Under the pieces are notes generated by a model. It worked only from the letters and a program-made list of their open reading frames with translations. It was not told where the DNA came from and made no database searches. A stretch of 64,000 nucleotides of DNA from Pseudomonas pudica (GTDB lineage: Bacteria > Pseudomonadota > Gammaproteobacteria > Pseudomonadales > Pseudomonadaceae). Below are positions 36,877-45,163 of this stretch, piece after piece; the first letter of the stretch is position 1; every line of letters begins with the position of its first letter. The position numbers and the translations under genes were made by a program. Location of the stretch: assembly GCF_015680405.1 (NCBI RefSeq), contig NZ_JADLJS010000017.1:1-64000 (forward strand), given 5' to 3'.

Positions 36877-37335
36877 ATGATCCTGCAACGCATCTTCGCC
36901 CTGGCCCTGCTGGCGGTGTGCGCCGCCCTGGCCGTGATGGCCTGGCCTTACCAGGCGGCGTTTTCCTATGAACCGGTGGGCCCGCGCGCCTACCCGCTGC
37001 TGATGCTCGGCCTGCTGGGCCTGGGCCTGCTGTACCTGGTGTTCCGCCCCACACCCATCGTGCGCAAGGACGACGAGCCGGAACTGGACCGCGAAACCCT
37101 GATCAAGATCACCGCCTGCGTCGGCCTGCTGATCGTTTTCGCCAGCACCTTCGAAGCCCTGGGCTTCATCCTCAGCGCCATCCTGGTCGGCGTGCCCATG
37201 GCCCGCCTGTATGGTGGCCGCTGGCTGCACAGTGCCATCGTGGTAGTGGGCATGAGCCTGTTCCTCTACTGGCTGTTCGACCGTGTGATGGACGTGCCCC
37301 TGCCCCTTGGCCTGCTGAGCGTACTGGAGAACTGA
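36877..37335 (+). CDS. tctB: Tripartite tricarboxylate transporter small membrane subunit TctB
   Basis: TctB (152 residues) has four hydrophobic helices (about 5-23, 35-52, 80-110 and 118-138), the layout of the small TTT subunit. The start at 36877 (MILQRIFALALLAVC) is the first ATG after the REP pair with a GAGGA just upstream. It ends 3 bases before tctA. Confidence 0.9.
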   Translation: MILQRIFALALLAVCAALAVMAWPYQAAFSYEPVGPRAYPLLMLGLLGLGLLYLVFRPTPIVRKDDEPELDRETLIKITACVGLLIVFASTFEALGFILSAILVGVPMARLYGGRWLHSAIVVVGMSLFLYWLFDRVMDVPLPLGLLSVLEN

Positions 37336-37338
37336 CAC

Positions 37339-38853
37339 ATGGATACCTTGAGCTACCTGGGCCAGGGCTTCGGCGTCGCCCTGTCCCCCTACAACCTGGT
37401 CACCGCCCTCACCGGTACGCTGATCGGTACCGTGGTCGGCCTGCTGCCGGGCCTGGGCCCGATCAACGGCGTGGCATTGCTGATTCCCATCGCCTTCGCC
37501 CTCGGCCTGCCGCCGGAGTCGGCGCTGATCCTGCTGGCGGCGGTATACCTGGGCTGCGAGTACGGTGGGCGCATCAGTTCGATCCTCCTGAACATCCCCG
37601 GCGAAGCCTCGACCGTGATGACCACCCTCGATGGCTACCCGATGGCCCGCAATGGGCTGGCTGGCGTAGCGCTGTCGCTGTCGGCCTGGAGTTCGTTCAT
37701 CGGTGCGCTGATCGCCACCTGCGGCATGGTGCTGTTCGCCCCGCTGCTGGCGAAATGGGCAATCGCCTTCGGCCCGGCGGAGTACTTCGTGCTGATGGTG
37801 TTCGCCATCGTCGCCCTCGGCGGCATGGCCGGCGACAAGCCGTTGAAAACCTTCATTGCCGCACTGATCGGCCTGTTCCTGTCGGCGGTCGGCATCGATG
37901 CCAACAGTGGCGTGTACCGCTTCACCGGCGACAGCGTGCACCTGGCCGACGGCATCCAGTTCGTGGTGCTGGTGCTGGGCCTGTTCTCCATCAGCGAAAT
38001 CCTCCTGCTGCTGGAAAAGACCCACCATGGCCACCAGGCAGTCAAGGCCACCGGGCGCATGCTGTTCAACTTCAAGGAAGCGGCCTCGGTATTCGTGGTC
38101 AACATCCGCTGCGGCCTGCTGGGCTTCATCATGGGTGTGCTGCCTGGCGCCGGTGCAACACTGGCCAGCGCCGTGGCCTACATGACCGAAAAACGCCTGG
38201 CAGGTGACAAGGGCAAGTTCGGCAAGGGCGACGCCCGTGGCCTGGCCGCCCCGGAAACCGCTATCGGCGCCTCCTGCTGTGGCGCCCTGGTACCGATGCT
38301 GACCCTGGGTGTACCCGGCTCGGGCACCACTGCGGTGATGATCGGCGCACTGACCTTGTACAACATCACCCCAGGCCCACTGCTGTTCGAACAGCAGCCA
38401 GACATCGTCTGGGGCCTGATTGCCTCGCTGTTCATCGCCAACATCATGCTGGTAATCCTGAACATCCCGATGATCCGCATCTTCACCCGCATCCTCGCCG
38501 TGCCGAACTGGGCGCTGGTGCCGGTGATCGCCATTATCACGGGGATCGGGGTGTACGCCGTGCATGCCACCACCTTCGACCTGTTCCTGATGGTCGGCAT
38601 CGGCATCATGGGCTATATCCTGCGCAAGCTGGACTTCCCGCTGTCGCCGATCCTGCTCGGCTTCATCCTCGGTGGGCTGATGGAACAGAACCTGCGCAGG
38701 GCGCTGTCGATCTCCAACGGCGAACTGGGCATCCTCTGGTCGAGCCCGATCAGCATGTCGGTATGGGTACTGACCATTTGCATGCTGACCCTGCCGCTGC
38801 TGCGCACCTGGCGCAAACGCAGCCAGCAGCGCCGGGCGATGGCCGATGCCTGA
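37339..38853 (+). CDS. tctA: Tripartite tricarboxylate transporter large membrane subunit TctA
   Basis: TctA (504 residues) has about 12 transmembrane helices and the conserved TTT motifs: GTLIGTVVGLLPGLGPINGV near the N-terminus, YGGRISSILLNIPGEASTVM, and LTLGVPGSGTTAVMIGAL. It forms the secondary-transport channel with TctB. The following AbrB-type gene starts within its last codons. Confidence 0.96.
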   Translation: MDTLSYLGQGFGVALSPYNLVTALTGTLIGTVVGLLPGLGPINGVALLIPIAFALGLPPESALILLAAVYLGCEYGGRISSILLNIPGEASTVMTTLDGYPMARNGLAGVALSLSAWSSFIGALIATCGMVLFAPLLAKWAIAFGPAEYFVLMVFAIVALGGMAGDKPLKTFIAALIGLFLSAVGIDANSGVYRFTGDSVHLADGIQFVVLVLGLFSISEILLLLEKTHHGHQAVKATGRMLFNFKEAASVFVVNIRCGLLGFIMGVLPGAGATLASAVAYMTEKRLAGDKGKFGKGDARGLAAPETAIGASCCGALVPMLTLGVPGSGTTAVMIGALTLYNITPGPLLFEQQPDIVWGLIASLFIANIMLVILNIPMIRIFTRILAVPNWALVPVIAIITGIGVYAVHATTFDLFLMVGIGIMGYILRKLDFPLSPILLGFILGGLMEQNLRRALSISNGELGILWSSPISMSVWVLTICMLTLPLLRTWRKRSQQRRAMADA

Positions 38854-39877
38854 TCGCTCGTTGCCGTTATTTGTCACGACCGGGCTGGTCGGCCTCGCTG
38901 GCGGTTTTGCCGCCAGCAAGGTCGGCTGGCCTTTGCCGTGGATGGTCGGCTCGCTGCTGGCGATCATCCTGGTACGCTGCCTGACACCCTGGCAGTTGCC
39001 GGAAATCCCCAATGGCCGTAAATGCGGGCAGTGGATCATCGGCATCGGTATCGGCCTGCACTTCACCCCGGCGGTGATCGAGCAGGTGGCCAGCCATTTC
39101 GCACTGATCTTCTTCGGCGCCCTGTTCACCACCCTGTCCAGCGTGATCAGCGTATGGCTGTTGCGACGCAGCGGTGAAGACCGTGCCACGGCGTTCTTCG
39201 CCAGCATGCCGGGCGGTTCGGGGGAGATGGTCAACCTTGGCGCGCGCAATGGCGCGGCGCTCAGCCAGGTGGCTGCGGCGCAGAGCCTGCGCGTACTGGC
39301 GGTGGTACTGTGCGTGCCGGCGCTGTTCAAGTTCCTGCTGGGTGACGGGGTGCCGCTGAATCACACCGGCACTGTGAGCTGGGGCTGGGTGGCGCTGATT
39401 GCGCCGCTGGGCGTTGCCGTCGCCCTGCTCTGGCAGCGCTTGCGCCAGCCCAACCCATGGCTGTTCGGGCCATTGCTGGTGGCAGCCACCGTGAGCCTGG
39501 CGGGCAACCTGCAGATAACCCTGCCCAATGGCGCCAGCCAGATCGGCCAGTGGTTGATCGGCAGTGGCCTGGCCTGCCACTTCAACCGCGCGTTCTTTCG
39601 CCGTGCACCGTCTTTTCTGGGACTTACCCTGGTGGCCACGGCGTTGTGCATGGCGATTGCCGGCAGCGCCGCTTGGGTATTGAGCGTGATGAGCGCGCTG
39701 GACCTGCGTTCACTGACGTTGGGGATGATGCCGGGCGGAATTGCCGAGATGAGCCTGACGGCAGAGACACTGCAGTTGTCGGTGCCGCTGGTGACGGCGC
39801 TGCAGGTGATGCGCTTGTTGTTCGTGCTGTTTCTGGCAGAGCCGTTGTTCCGGGTGTGGAACACCAACTCGGAATAA
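38846..39877 (+). CDS. AbrB-family integral membrane protein
   Basis: This 343-residue membrane protein contains two copies of the AbrB/ammonia-monooxygenase-like repeat (PF05145 as remembered), visible as SMPGGSGEMVNLGARNGAAL near residue 115 and GMMPGGIAEMSLTAETLQLS near residue 295. Such genes are often mislabelled as transcriptional regulators; the helices here argue for a membrane transport or accessory function. It overlaps tctA by 8 bases and so belongs to the tct operon. Its role with TctABC is unknown. Confidence 0.85.
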   Translation: MPDRSLPLFVTTGLVGLAGGFAASKVGWPLPWMVGSLLAIILVRCLTPWQLPEIPNGRKCGQWIIGIGIGLHFTPAVIEQVASHFALIFFGALFTTLSSVISVWLLRRSGEDRATAFFASMPGGSGEMVNLGARNGAALSQVAAAQSLRVLAVVLCVPALFKFLLGDGVPLNHTGTVSWGWVALIAPLGVAVALLWQRLRQPNPWLFGPLLVAATVSLAGNLQITLPNGASQIGQWLIGSGLACHFNRAFFRRAPSFLGLTLVATALCMAIAGSAAWVLSVMSALDLRSLTLGMMPGGIAEMSLTAETLQLSVPLVTALQVMRLLFVLFLAEPLFRVWNTNSE

Positions 39878-39878
39878 T

Positions 39879-39984
39879 CGCGTCGCCTGCTTCGCGGGCT
39901 TGCCCGCTCCCACAGGTACTGCATCGCCCTCAATGCAGGCGCTATCCCTGTGGGAGCGGGCAAGCCCGCGAAGCAGGCGACGCG
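39879..39984. repeat. REP pair between convergent genes
   Basis: CGCGTCGCCTGCTTCGCGGG opens the left arm, and its inverse closes the right arm at 39984 with near-perfect pairing over about 38 bases. It separates the tct operon from ung. Confidence 0.88.
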
Positions 39985-39997
39985 TTCTTTCAGGTGA

Positions 39998-40690
39998 TCA
40001 CAGCGGCGGCAACGCCCAGTTGATCGGCGCCAGCCCACGCTGCTCGAGGAAACTGTTGGCCCGGCTGAAATGCCCGCACCCCAGGAACCCACGGTAAGCC
40101 GACAACGGCGATGGGTGCACCGACTTCAGCACCAGGTGCTTGGTCCCGTCGATCAGCTTCTGCTTGCTCTGCGCATGCGAGCCCCACAGCAGGAACACCA
40201 CGTTCGGGCACTGCTCGCTGACCACCTGGATGATCCGGTCGGTAAAGAACTCCCAGCCTTTCTTGGCATGCGACGCGGCATTGGCGCGCTCCACGGTCAT
40301 GGTCGTGTTGAGCAACAGCACGCCCTGCTCGGCCCAACTCTGCAGGTAGCCATGGTTGGCAATCGGGATGTTCAGGTCGCGCTGCAGTTCCTTGTAGATG
40401 TTGACCAGCGACGGTGGCGTGGCCACCCCCGGCTGCACCGAGAAGCACAGGCCGTGCGCCTGGCCCGGCCCGTGGTACGGGTCCTGGCCGAGAATGACCA
40501 CCTTCACCTGGTCCAGCGGTGTCGAGTTCAGCGCATTGAAGATCAACGGCCCTGGCGGGTAGATCTCTTTGCCGGCGGCGTACTCGCTGCGCAGGAACTC
40601 GCGCAACTGATGCATGTAGGGCTGGTCGAATTCGGCGCGCAAGGCGGCCTTCCAGCTGGGTTCGAGTTTGATGCGATCGTCGTCAGTCAT
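39998..40690 (-). CDS. ung: Uracil-DNA glycosylase
   Basis: Ung (230 residues) removes uracil from DNA. The catalytic motif [17 protein letters not shown] carries D70, and the second motif [11 protein letters not shown] carries H192. The start at 40690 ([14 protein letters not shown]) is supported by GGAAGG-type purines just upstream. The longer open frame to 40945 has no family similarity. It is divergent from the acyl-CoA gene. Confidence 0.96.
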   Translation of the reverse strand: MTDDDRIKLEPSWKAALRAEFDQPYMHQLREFLRSEYAAGKEIYPPGPLIFNALNSTPLDQVKVVILGQDPYHGPGQAHGLCFSVQPGVATPPSLVNIYKELQRDLNIPIANHGYLQSWAEQGVLLLNTTMTVERANAASHAKKGWEFFTDRIIQVVSEQCPNVVFLLWGSHAQSKQKLIDGTKHLVLKSVHPSPLSAYRGFLGCGHFSRANSFLEQRGLAPINWALPPL

Positions 40691-40816
40691 GGGGCCTTCC
40701 ATAAACAATGGCGCGACACTAGGTAAGCCCTTCACGCTTGTCAAACGATCCGACCGACGACCGGCATGTTCGGCCAGGCAAGCCATACTTGTCCGATGAC
40801 TTGCGCGAGGTAGTCC

Positions 40817-41923
40817 ATGGCCATTCATTGCGAGGTACTCACCGGCGCCGACGGCGCCCGCATCGGCATCGCCACCCTGGATGCGCCCAAGGCGCTCAAT
40901 GCCCTTAACCTGCCGATGATCGAGATATTGGGCGAACAGTTGCACGCCTGGGCTCGCGACCCGGGGATCGTCTGCGTACTACTGCGCGGCAACGGTGCCA
41001 AGGCCTTCTGTGCCGGCGGCGATGTACGTGCGCTGGCGCAGGCCTGCCGCGACCACCCCGGCAGCGTACCTCCGCTGGCCGCCACCTTCTTCGCCGCCGA
41101 ATACCGCCTGGACTTTGCCCTGCACACCTACCCCAAGCCGCTGCTGTGCTGGGGGCACGGTCATGTGCTGGGCGGCGGCATGGGCCTGCTGCAGGGCGCC
41201 AATGTACGTATCGTCACCCCCAGCAGTCGGCTGGCCATGCCGGAAATCAGCATCGGCCTGTACCCGGACGTGGGCGCCAGCTGGTTCCTTGCCCGCCTGC
41301 CGGGCAAGCTGGGGTTGTTCCTCGGCCTGACAGGCGCGCCGATCAATGCCCACGACGCCTTGGACCTGGGCCTGGCCGACCGCTTTCTGGGTGAGTACCA
41401 GCAAGAGGCGCTGATCGAGGAACTGCTGCAACTGAACTGGCAGGAACAGACCGCCCTGCAACTGAACAGCCTGCTAAAGGCCGAACAGCACCGCGCCTGC
41501 GCCGAGTTGCCCGAGGCCCAGTGGCTGCCACGGCGACAGATGATCGATCAGTTGCTCGACGTGGCCGACGCAGCCGCCGCCTGGCGTGCGCTGGAGGGGC
41601 TCAAGCACCACGACGACCCGCTGCTTGCAGAGGCCGGCCAACGGTTGCATCAAGGTTGCCCGCTTACCGCACACCTGGTGTGGGAACAGATCCGCCGGGC
41701 ACGGCACCTGTCGTTGGCGCAGGTGTTCCAGATGGAATACAGCATGAGCCTGAACTGCTGCCGCCACCCGGAATTCAGCGAAGGCGTGCGTGCGCGCCTG
41801 CTGGACAAGGACAACCAGCCGCACTGGCACTGGCCCGATGTGGCGCAGGTGCCGGCGGCGGTGGTCGAAGCGCATTTTGCCAAGGCGTGGGAGGGGCGGC
41901 ATCCGCTGGCGGATCTTGGGTAG
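40817..41923 (+). CDS. Enoyl-CoA hydratase / 3-hydroxyisobutyryl-CoA hydrolase family enzyme
   Basis: The 368-residue protein has the crotonase fold: [20 protein letters not shown] forms part of the oxyanion hole, and GHGVLGGGMG-type sequence ([14 protein letters not shown]) and [20 protein letters not shown] are characteristic of the longer HIBCH-type subfamily. The C-terminal extension includes [21 protein letters not shown], again HIBCH-like. It may hydrolyse 3-hydroxyisobutyryl-CoA in valine degradation, or act as a hydratase. No other branched-chain catabolism gene is nearby. Confidence 0.85.
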   Translation: MAIHCEVLTGADGARIGIATLDAPKALNALNLPMIEILGEQLHAWARDPGIVCVLLRGNGAKAFCAGGDVRALAQACRDHPGSVPPLAATFFAAEYRLDFALHTYPKPLLCWGHGHVLGGGMGLLQGANVRIVTPSSRLAMPEISIGLYPDVGASWFLARLPGKLGLFLGLTGAPINAHDALDLGLADRFLGEYQQEALIEELLQLNWQEQTALQLNSLLKAEQHRACAELPEAQWLPRRQMIDQLLDVADAAAAWRALEGLKHHDDPLLAEAGQRLHQGCPLTAHLVWEQIRRARHLSLAQVFQMEYSMSLNCCRHPEFSEGVRARLLDKDNQPHWHWPDVAQVPAAVVEAHFAKAWEGRHPLADLG

Positions 41924-41931
41924 CTTCGAGA

Positions 41932-42056
41932 AGCTGGGGCTGCCTTGCAGCCCATCGCGACACAAGGCCGCTCCTACAGCTACAGCGATGATTTCCAATG
42001 CTGCGCCGTACCTGTGGAAGCGGCCTTGCGTCGCGAAAGGGGCACACCGCGCCCCC
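41932..42056. repeat. Inverted REP pair of the GCGGCCTTGTGTCGCGA family
   Basis: The left arm contains ATCGCGACACAAGGCCGCTC (about 41945-41980) and the right arm GTGGAAGCGGCCTTGCGTCG (about 42012-42040). It is the same family as at 18.8 kb and lies between convergent genes. Confidence 0.8.
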
Positions 42057-42070
42057 GATTTTCAATTTAC

Positions 42071-42523
42071 CTACCGCTGCCAGTTCCCTCCTTGCCCATG
42101 CCCACGCCGCCCGTCCCCGCGCCGGTCACCATCCCCCCGCCCGTTGGAGTGCCAACGGTCATTCTGCTGGTAGCGCTGGCTGCCACCGCGATAATCATGG
42201 CGGTCCCGGTCGCGCCCATAGTCGTACCGTTGGCGGTTGCCATAGTCATTGCGTGGGTTGCCATACCACTGCTTCATACCCGGCTGTGGATGAGGCCGGT
42301 AATGAGGCGCAGGCGCCGAGCGGTAGTAGTAGCGCGGCGCAGGCTGATAGTAATAACGCGGCTGCGGCGTTACGTAATAGCGGTCATAGCGGTAATAATC
42401 CGGTGACACATAGCGGTCGGAATAGTAGTGGTCCGATCGGTAATAGCCCCCGCTCTCGTAGTACGGAACGCAGGCGGAAGTCATCAGCCCCAGCAGGGCG
42501 ATCAACAGTATTCGATAGGACAT
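42071..42523 (-). CDS. Tyr/Arg-rich low-complexity lipoprotein
   Basis: The 150-residue product has a lipoprotein signal (ILLIALLGLMTSAC, lipobox cysteine near residue 18). The mature region is of extreme composition: about 26 tyrosines, many in YY or YYY clusters alternating with Arg, Asp and Pro (for example RYYYQPAPRYYYRSAPAPHY), then a Gly/Arg/Asp/Asn-rich tail. I do not recognise a domain. I chose the ATG at 42523 because it gives the signal peptide. It may be an outer-membrane-anchored disordered protein. Function unknown. Confidence 0.7.
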   Translation of the reverse strand: MSYRILLIALLGLMTSACVPYYESGGYYRSDHYYSDRYVSPDYYRYDRYYVTPQPRYYYQPAPRYYYRSAPAPHYRPHPQPGMKQWYGNPRNDYGNRQRYDYGRDRDRHDYRGGSQRYQQNDRWHSNGRGDGDRRGDGRRGHGQGGNWQR

Positions 42524-42666
42524 GGCGGCCTCCTGGACCGCTGGAGTGCCCGAACAGCGGCGCTGGCGAGCATCGATGCGAAATGCGATCATCGACATTG
42601 AATAAGACATTGCCGCCAAGGTGCAGTGCCATTTCTGCAACAATTTGATACAGGTGAGCGGCAGCC

Positions 42667-42879
42667 ATGCCCGACAACCAGCACTGCCCCGCTTGTGGCG
42701 CCCTCAACCAGTGCAGCCTGGCCGACCCGCGCCGGGCCACCCAGGCCTGCTGGTGTTACAGCGTGACCATCGACCCTGCCGTGCTCGAGGCACTGCCCGC
42801 CGAGCTGCGCGACAAAGCCTGCCTGTGCCCGCGCTGCGCCGCCGTCGAAGAGCAACTTCGCTCCCCCGCTTCCGACTGA
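42667..42879 (+). CDS. Cysteine-rich CWC family small protein
   Basis: This 70-residue protein contains paired cysteines (CPACGALNQC, then ACWC, then ACLCPRCAAVEEQL), matching the Cys-rich CWC family, probably a zinc ribbon. It lies 9 bases upstream of the pseudouridine synthase gene and is probably co-transcribed. The function of the family is not known. Confidence 0.85.
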   Translation: MPDNQHCPACGALNQCSLADPRRATQACWCYSVTIDPAVLEALPAELRDKACLCPRCAAVEEQLRSPASD

Positions 42880-42888
42880 CCGTTTGCC

Positions 42889-43581
42889 ATGCGCCTCGAC
42901 CGTTTCCTCGCCAACCTGCCCAGCCACAACCGTCAGCAAGTCCGCCTGATGCTGGCGCAACGCCGCGTTCGGTTGAATGGCCAGGTAGTCAGCGACCCGC
43001 TGGCCGAAGTGCGCGAATTCAGCCGCGTGGAGCTGGACGACCAACTGCTGCAGGCTGGCCGCCCGGCGCGCTACCTGATGCTGCACAAGCCCACTGGCTG
43101 CGTAAGCGCCACACAGGACCCGCAACACCGCACCGTGCTCGACCTGCTGCCCGCCGCATTGCGTGAGGACCTGCACATCGCGGGGCGCCTGGATTTCAAT
43201 ACCACCGGCCTGATGATCCTGACCAACGATGGCCAATGGTCACGGCGGCTTACCCAGCCCGCGACCAAGCTGCCCAAACACTATCTGGTGGAAACCGAGG
43301 ACGAGATTGGCGAGCACTATGTGGCCAAGTTTCTCGAAGGCTTCTACTTCGCCTTCGAAAACCTCACCACCCTGCCCGCCCAGCTGGACATCCTCGGGCC
43401 GCGCCAGGCGCGGCTGGCGATCGTCGAAGGGCGCTATCACCAGGTGAAGCGCATGTTCGGCCATTTCGATAACAAGGTGGTGGGGTTGCATCGGGAGAGC
43501 ATGGGGGCGATTCGGCTGGACCCAGGGTTGGCGCCAGGGGCGTTTCGTGAGCTCACGGCGGATGAAATAGCCACGGTCTAG
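42889..43581 (+). CDS. RsuA/RluB-family pseudouridine synthase
   Basis: The 230-residue enzyme has an N-terminal S4 RNA-binding domain (RLDRFLANLPSHNRQQVRLM) and a catalytic domain with D102 in GRLDFNTTGLMILTNDG. The size and S4 domain place it with RsuA (16S rRNA U516) or a close relative. Sequence reading alone does not separate RsuA from the similar RluE/RluF types; RsuA is most likely. It shares a unit with the CWC gene. Confidence 0.88.
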   Translation: MRLDRFLANLPSHNRQQVRLMLAQRRVRLNGQVVSDPLAEVREFSRVELDDQLLQAGRPARYLMLHKPTGCVSATQDPQHRTVLDLLPAALREDLHIAGRLDFNTTGLMILTNDGQWSRRLTQPATKLPKHYLVETEDEIGEHYVAKFLEGFYFAFENLTTLPAQLDILGPRQARLAIVEGRYHQVKRMFGHFDNKVVGLHRESMGAIRLDPGLAPGAFRELTADEIATV

Positions 43582-43931
43582 TCAGACTGTTCCGGCCGCA
43601 CGGGGTGCGTCATACGACCGCTCAGCGACAAAAGTCACATTTCCCCCCGAACGGCACTTGCGGGATCCCCGACGCACTGCTTGAATCCAAATCGTCAGTC
43701 TGCATGTGACTATAAAGTCACGCCCGCATTCGAAGACACCTTTTGCCGGCCACCCAGGGCCTTGATGCCTTGGGGCACGGCAAATTGCCCCACCAAAAAC
43801 AATACCGTCGACGCACGTGCCAAGGATCGACACAGGGCCCCCCGGTTTCTCTTCAGGCAAATGCCTACCTGTCATAAAGAACGTGCACCCTAGGTGACGC
43901 GAATACCCTTTTTGCGCCAGGAGTCGATGAC
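43582..43931. promoter_or_regulatory. phaG upstream region with AAAGTCAC repeats
   Basis: This 350-base non-coding stretch contains GTGACTATAAAGTCAC (43706-43721), an inverted repeat with 6-bp arms, and another AAAGTCAC at 43631-43638. These may be operator half-sites for phaG. AGGAG sits 8 bases before the phaG start. I found no confident promoter or open frame of coding character. Confidence 0.4.
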
Positions 43932-44819
43932 ATGAGGCCAGAAATCGCTGTACTTGATATCCAAGGTCAGTATCGGGTTTACACGGAGTTCTATCGCGCT
44001 GATGCGGCCGAGAATACGATCATCCTGATCAATGGCTCGCTGGCCACCACGGCCTCGTTCGCCCAGACGGTACGTAACCTGCACCCGCAGTTCAACGTGG
44101 TACTGTTCGACCAGCCATATGCGGGCAAATCCAAGCCACACAATCGCCAGGAACGCTTTATCAGCAAGGAGACCGAAGCGCATATCCTCCTCGAGCTGAT
44201 CGAGCACTTCCAGGCAGACCACGTGATGTCGTTCTCGTGGGGTGGCGCAAGTACGCTGCTGGCGCTGGCGCACCAACCGCGTGGCGTGAAGAAGGCTGTG
44301 GTGAGTTCTTTCTCGCCGGTGATCAACGAACCGATGCGCGACTATCTGGACCGTGGTTGCAAGTACCTGGCCGCCTGTGACCGCTATCAGGTCGGCAACC
44401 TGGTCAACGACACCATCGGCAAGCACCTGCCGTCACTGTTCAAGCGCTTCAACTACCGGCACGTCAGCAGCCTGGACAGCCACGAGTACGCGCAGATGCA
44501 CTTCCATATCAACGAAGTGCTGCAGCACGACCTGGAACGGGCTTTGAACGGCGCGCGCAATATCGACATTCCAGTGCTGTTCATAAACGGCGAGCGCGAC
44601 GAGTACACCACGGTCGAAGATGCCCGGCAGTTCAGCAGGCATGTGGGCAAGAGCCAGTTCAGCGTGATCCGTGACGCGGGCCACTTCCTCGACATGGAAA
44701 ACAAGACCGCCTGCGAGGACACCCGCAGTGTCTTGCTCGGCTTCCTCAAGCCGACCGTGCGCGAGCCTCGTCACCGCTACCAGCACGTACAGCAGGGGCA
44801 GCATGCATTGGCCATCTGA
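43932..44819 (+). CDS. phaG: (R)-3-hydroxyacyl-ACP:CoA transacylase / ligase PhaG
   Basis: PhaG (295 residues) links fatty-acid synthesis to medium-chain polyhydroxyalkanoate by taking (R)-3-hydroxyacyl groups from ACP; recent work treats it as a thioesterase acting with a CoA ligase. The alpha/beta-hydrolase nucleophile S102 (SFSWGG), D223 (GERDEY) and H251 (DAGHFLD) are in place, as is the H177-X4-D182 motif described for PhaG. The protein agrees almost completely with the P. putida PhaG I recall. Long sequence identity separates it from RhlA. It stands alone with its own promoter region. Confidence 0.96.
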   Translation: MRPEIAVLDIQGQYRVYTEFYRADAAENTIILINGSLATTASFAQTVRNLHPQFNVVLFDQPYAGKSKPHNRQERFISKETEAHILLELIEHFQADHVMSFSWGGASTLLALAHQPRGVKKAVVSSFSPVINEPMRDYLDRGCKYLAACDRYQVGNLVNDTIGKHLPSLFKRFNYRHVSSLDSHEYAQMHFHINEVLQHDLERALNGARNIDIPVLFINGERDEYTTVEDARQFSRHVGKSQFSVIRDAGHFLDMENKTACEDTRSVLLGFLKPTVREPRHRYQHVQQGQHALAI

Positions 44820-44930
44820 GCGCATCGGCGCCCTGTAGCTGATACCCGCAGGCTATGGGGTGCCGACAAGCTTTTTTATAACTTGGGCTTCTAATTCGTT
44901 GAGGGTTCTGGTAAAAAGTGCTGCGTAAAC

Positions 44931-45004
44931 GCGGGTATAGTTTAGTGGCAAAACGAAAGCTTCCCAAGCTTTAGTTGAGGGTTCGATTCCCTCTACCCGC
45001 TCCA
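44931..45004 (+). tRNA. tRNA-Gly (anticodon CCC)
   Basis: The acceptor stem GCGGGTA pairs with TACCCGC, followed by encoded TCCA. The D arm runs from TAGTTTAGTGGCAAAAC, and the anticodon stem AAAGC/GCTTT encloses the loop TTCCCAA, giving anticodon CCC (codon GGG). The T arm GAGGG TTCGATT CCCTC is canonical. Confidence 0.95.
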
Positions 45005-45043
45005 CATCGTATACCCGCATGGCGTTTTCACGTCATCGCTGTC

Positions 45044-45066
45044 AAAAGGAGCCCAGGCTCCTTTTT
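45044..45066 (+). terminator. Terminator after tRNA-Gly
   Basis: AAAAGGAGCCCAGGCTCCTT is followed by TTTT: an 8-bp stem with T tract, 40 bases after the tRNA. Confidence 0.85.
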
Positions 45067-45163
45067 TCGTTTCTCCCCCCCTTTGACCTGCCCCATGGCC
45101 ATTTGCCTGCCGATCCGCTTCAATGCGTGGATGGATTAGTGAAGCATTTCGAAAGGACGACGC

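Noticed and set aside
36700..39330. Very long leftward open frame opposite tctB, tctA and the AbrB-type gene
   Set aside because: It is an antisense frame produced by high GC3 codon use; its protein is low in hydrophobic content, rich in Gln, His and Asp, and matches nothing, while the rightward genes have clear motifs.
44931..45004. tRNA-Gly as an integration site of a genomic island
   Set aside because: No integrase gene, no repeated tRNA 3' end and no composition change was seen on either side; the neighbours are ordinary chromosomal genes.
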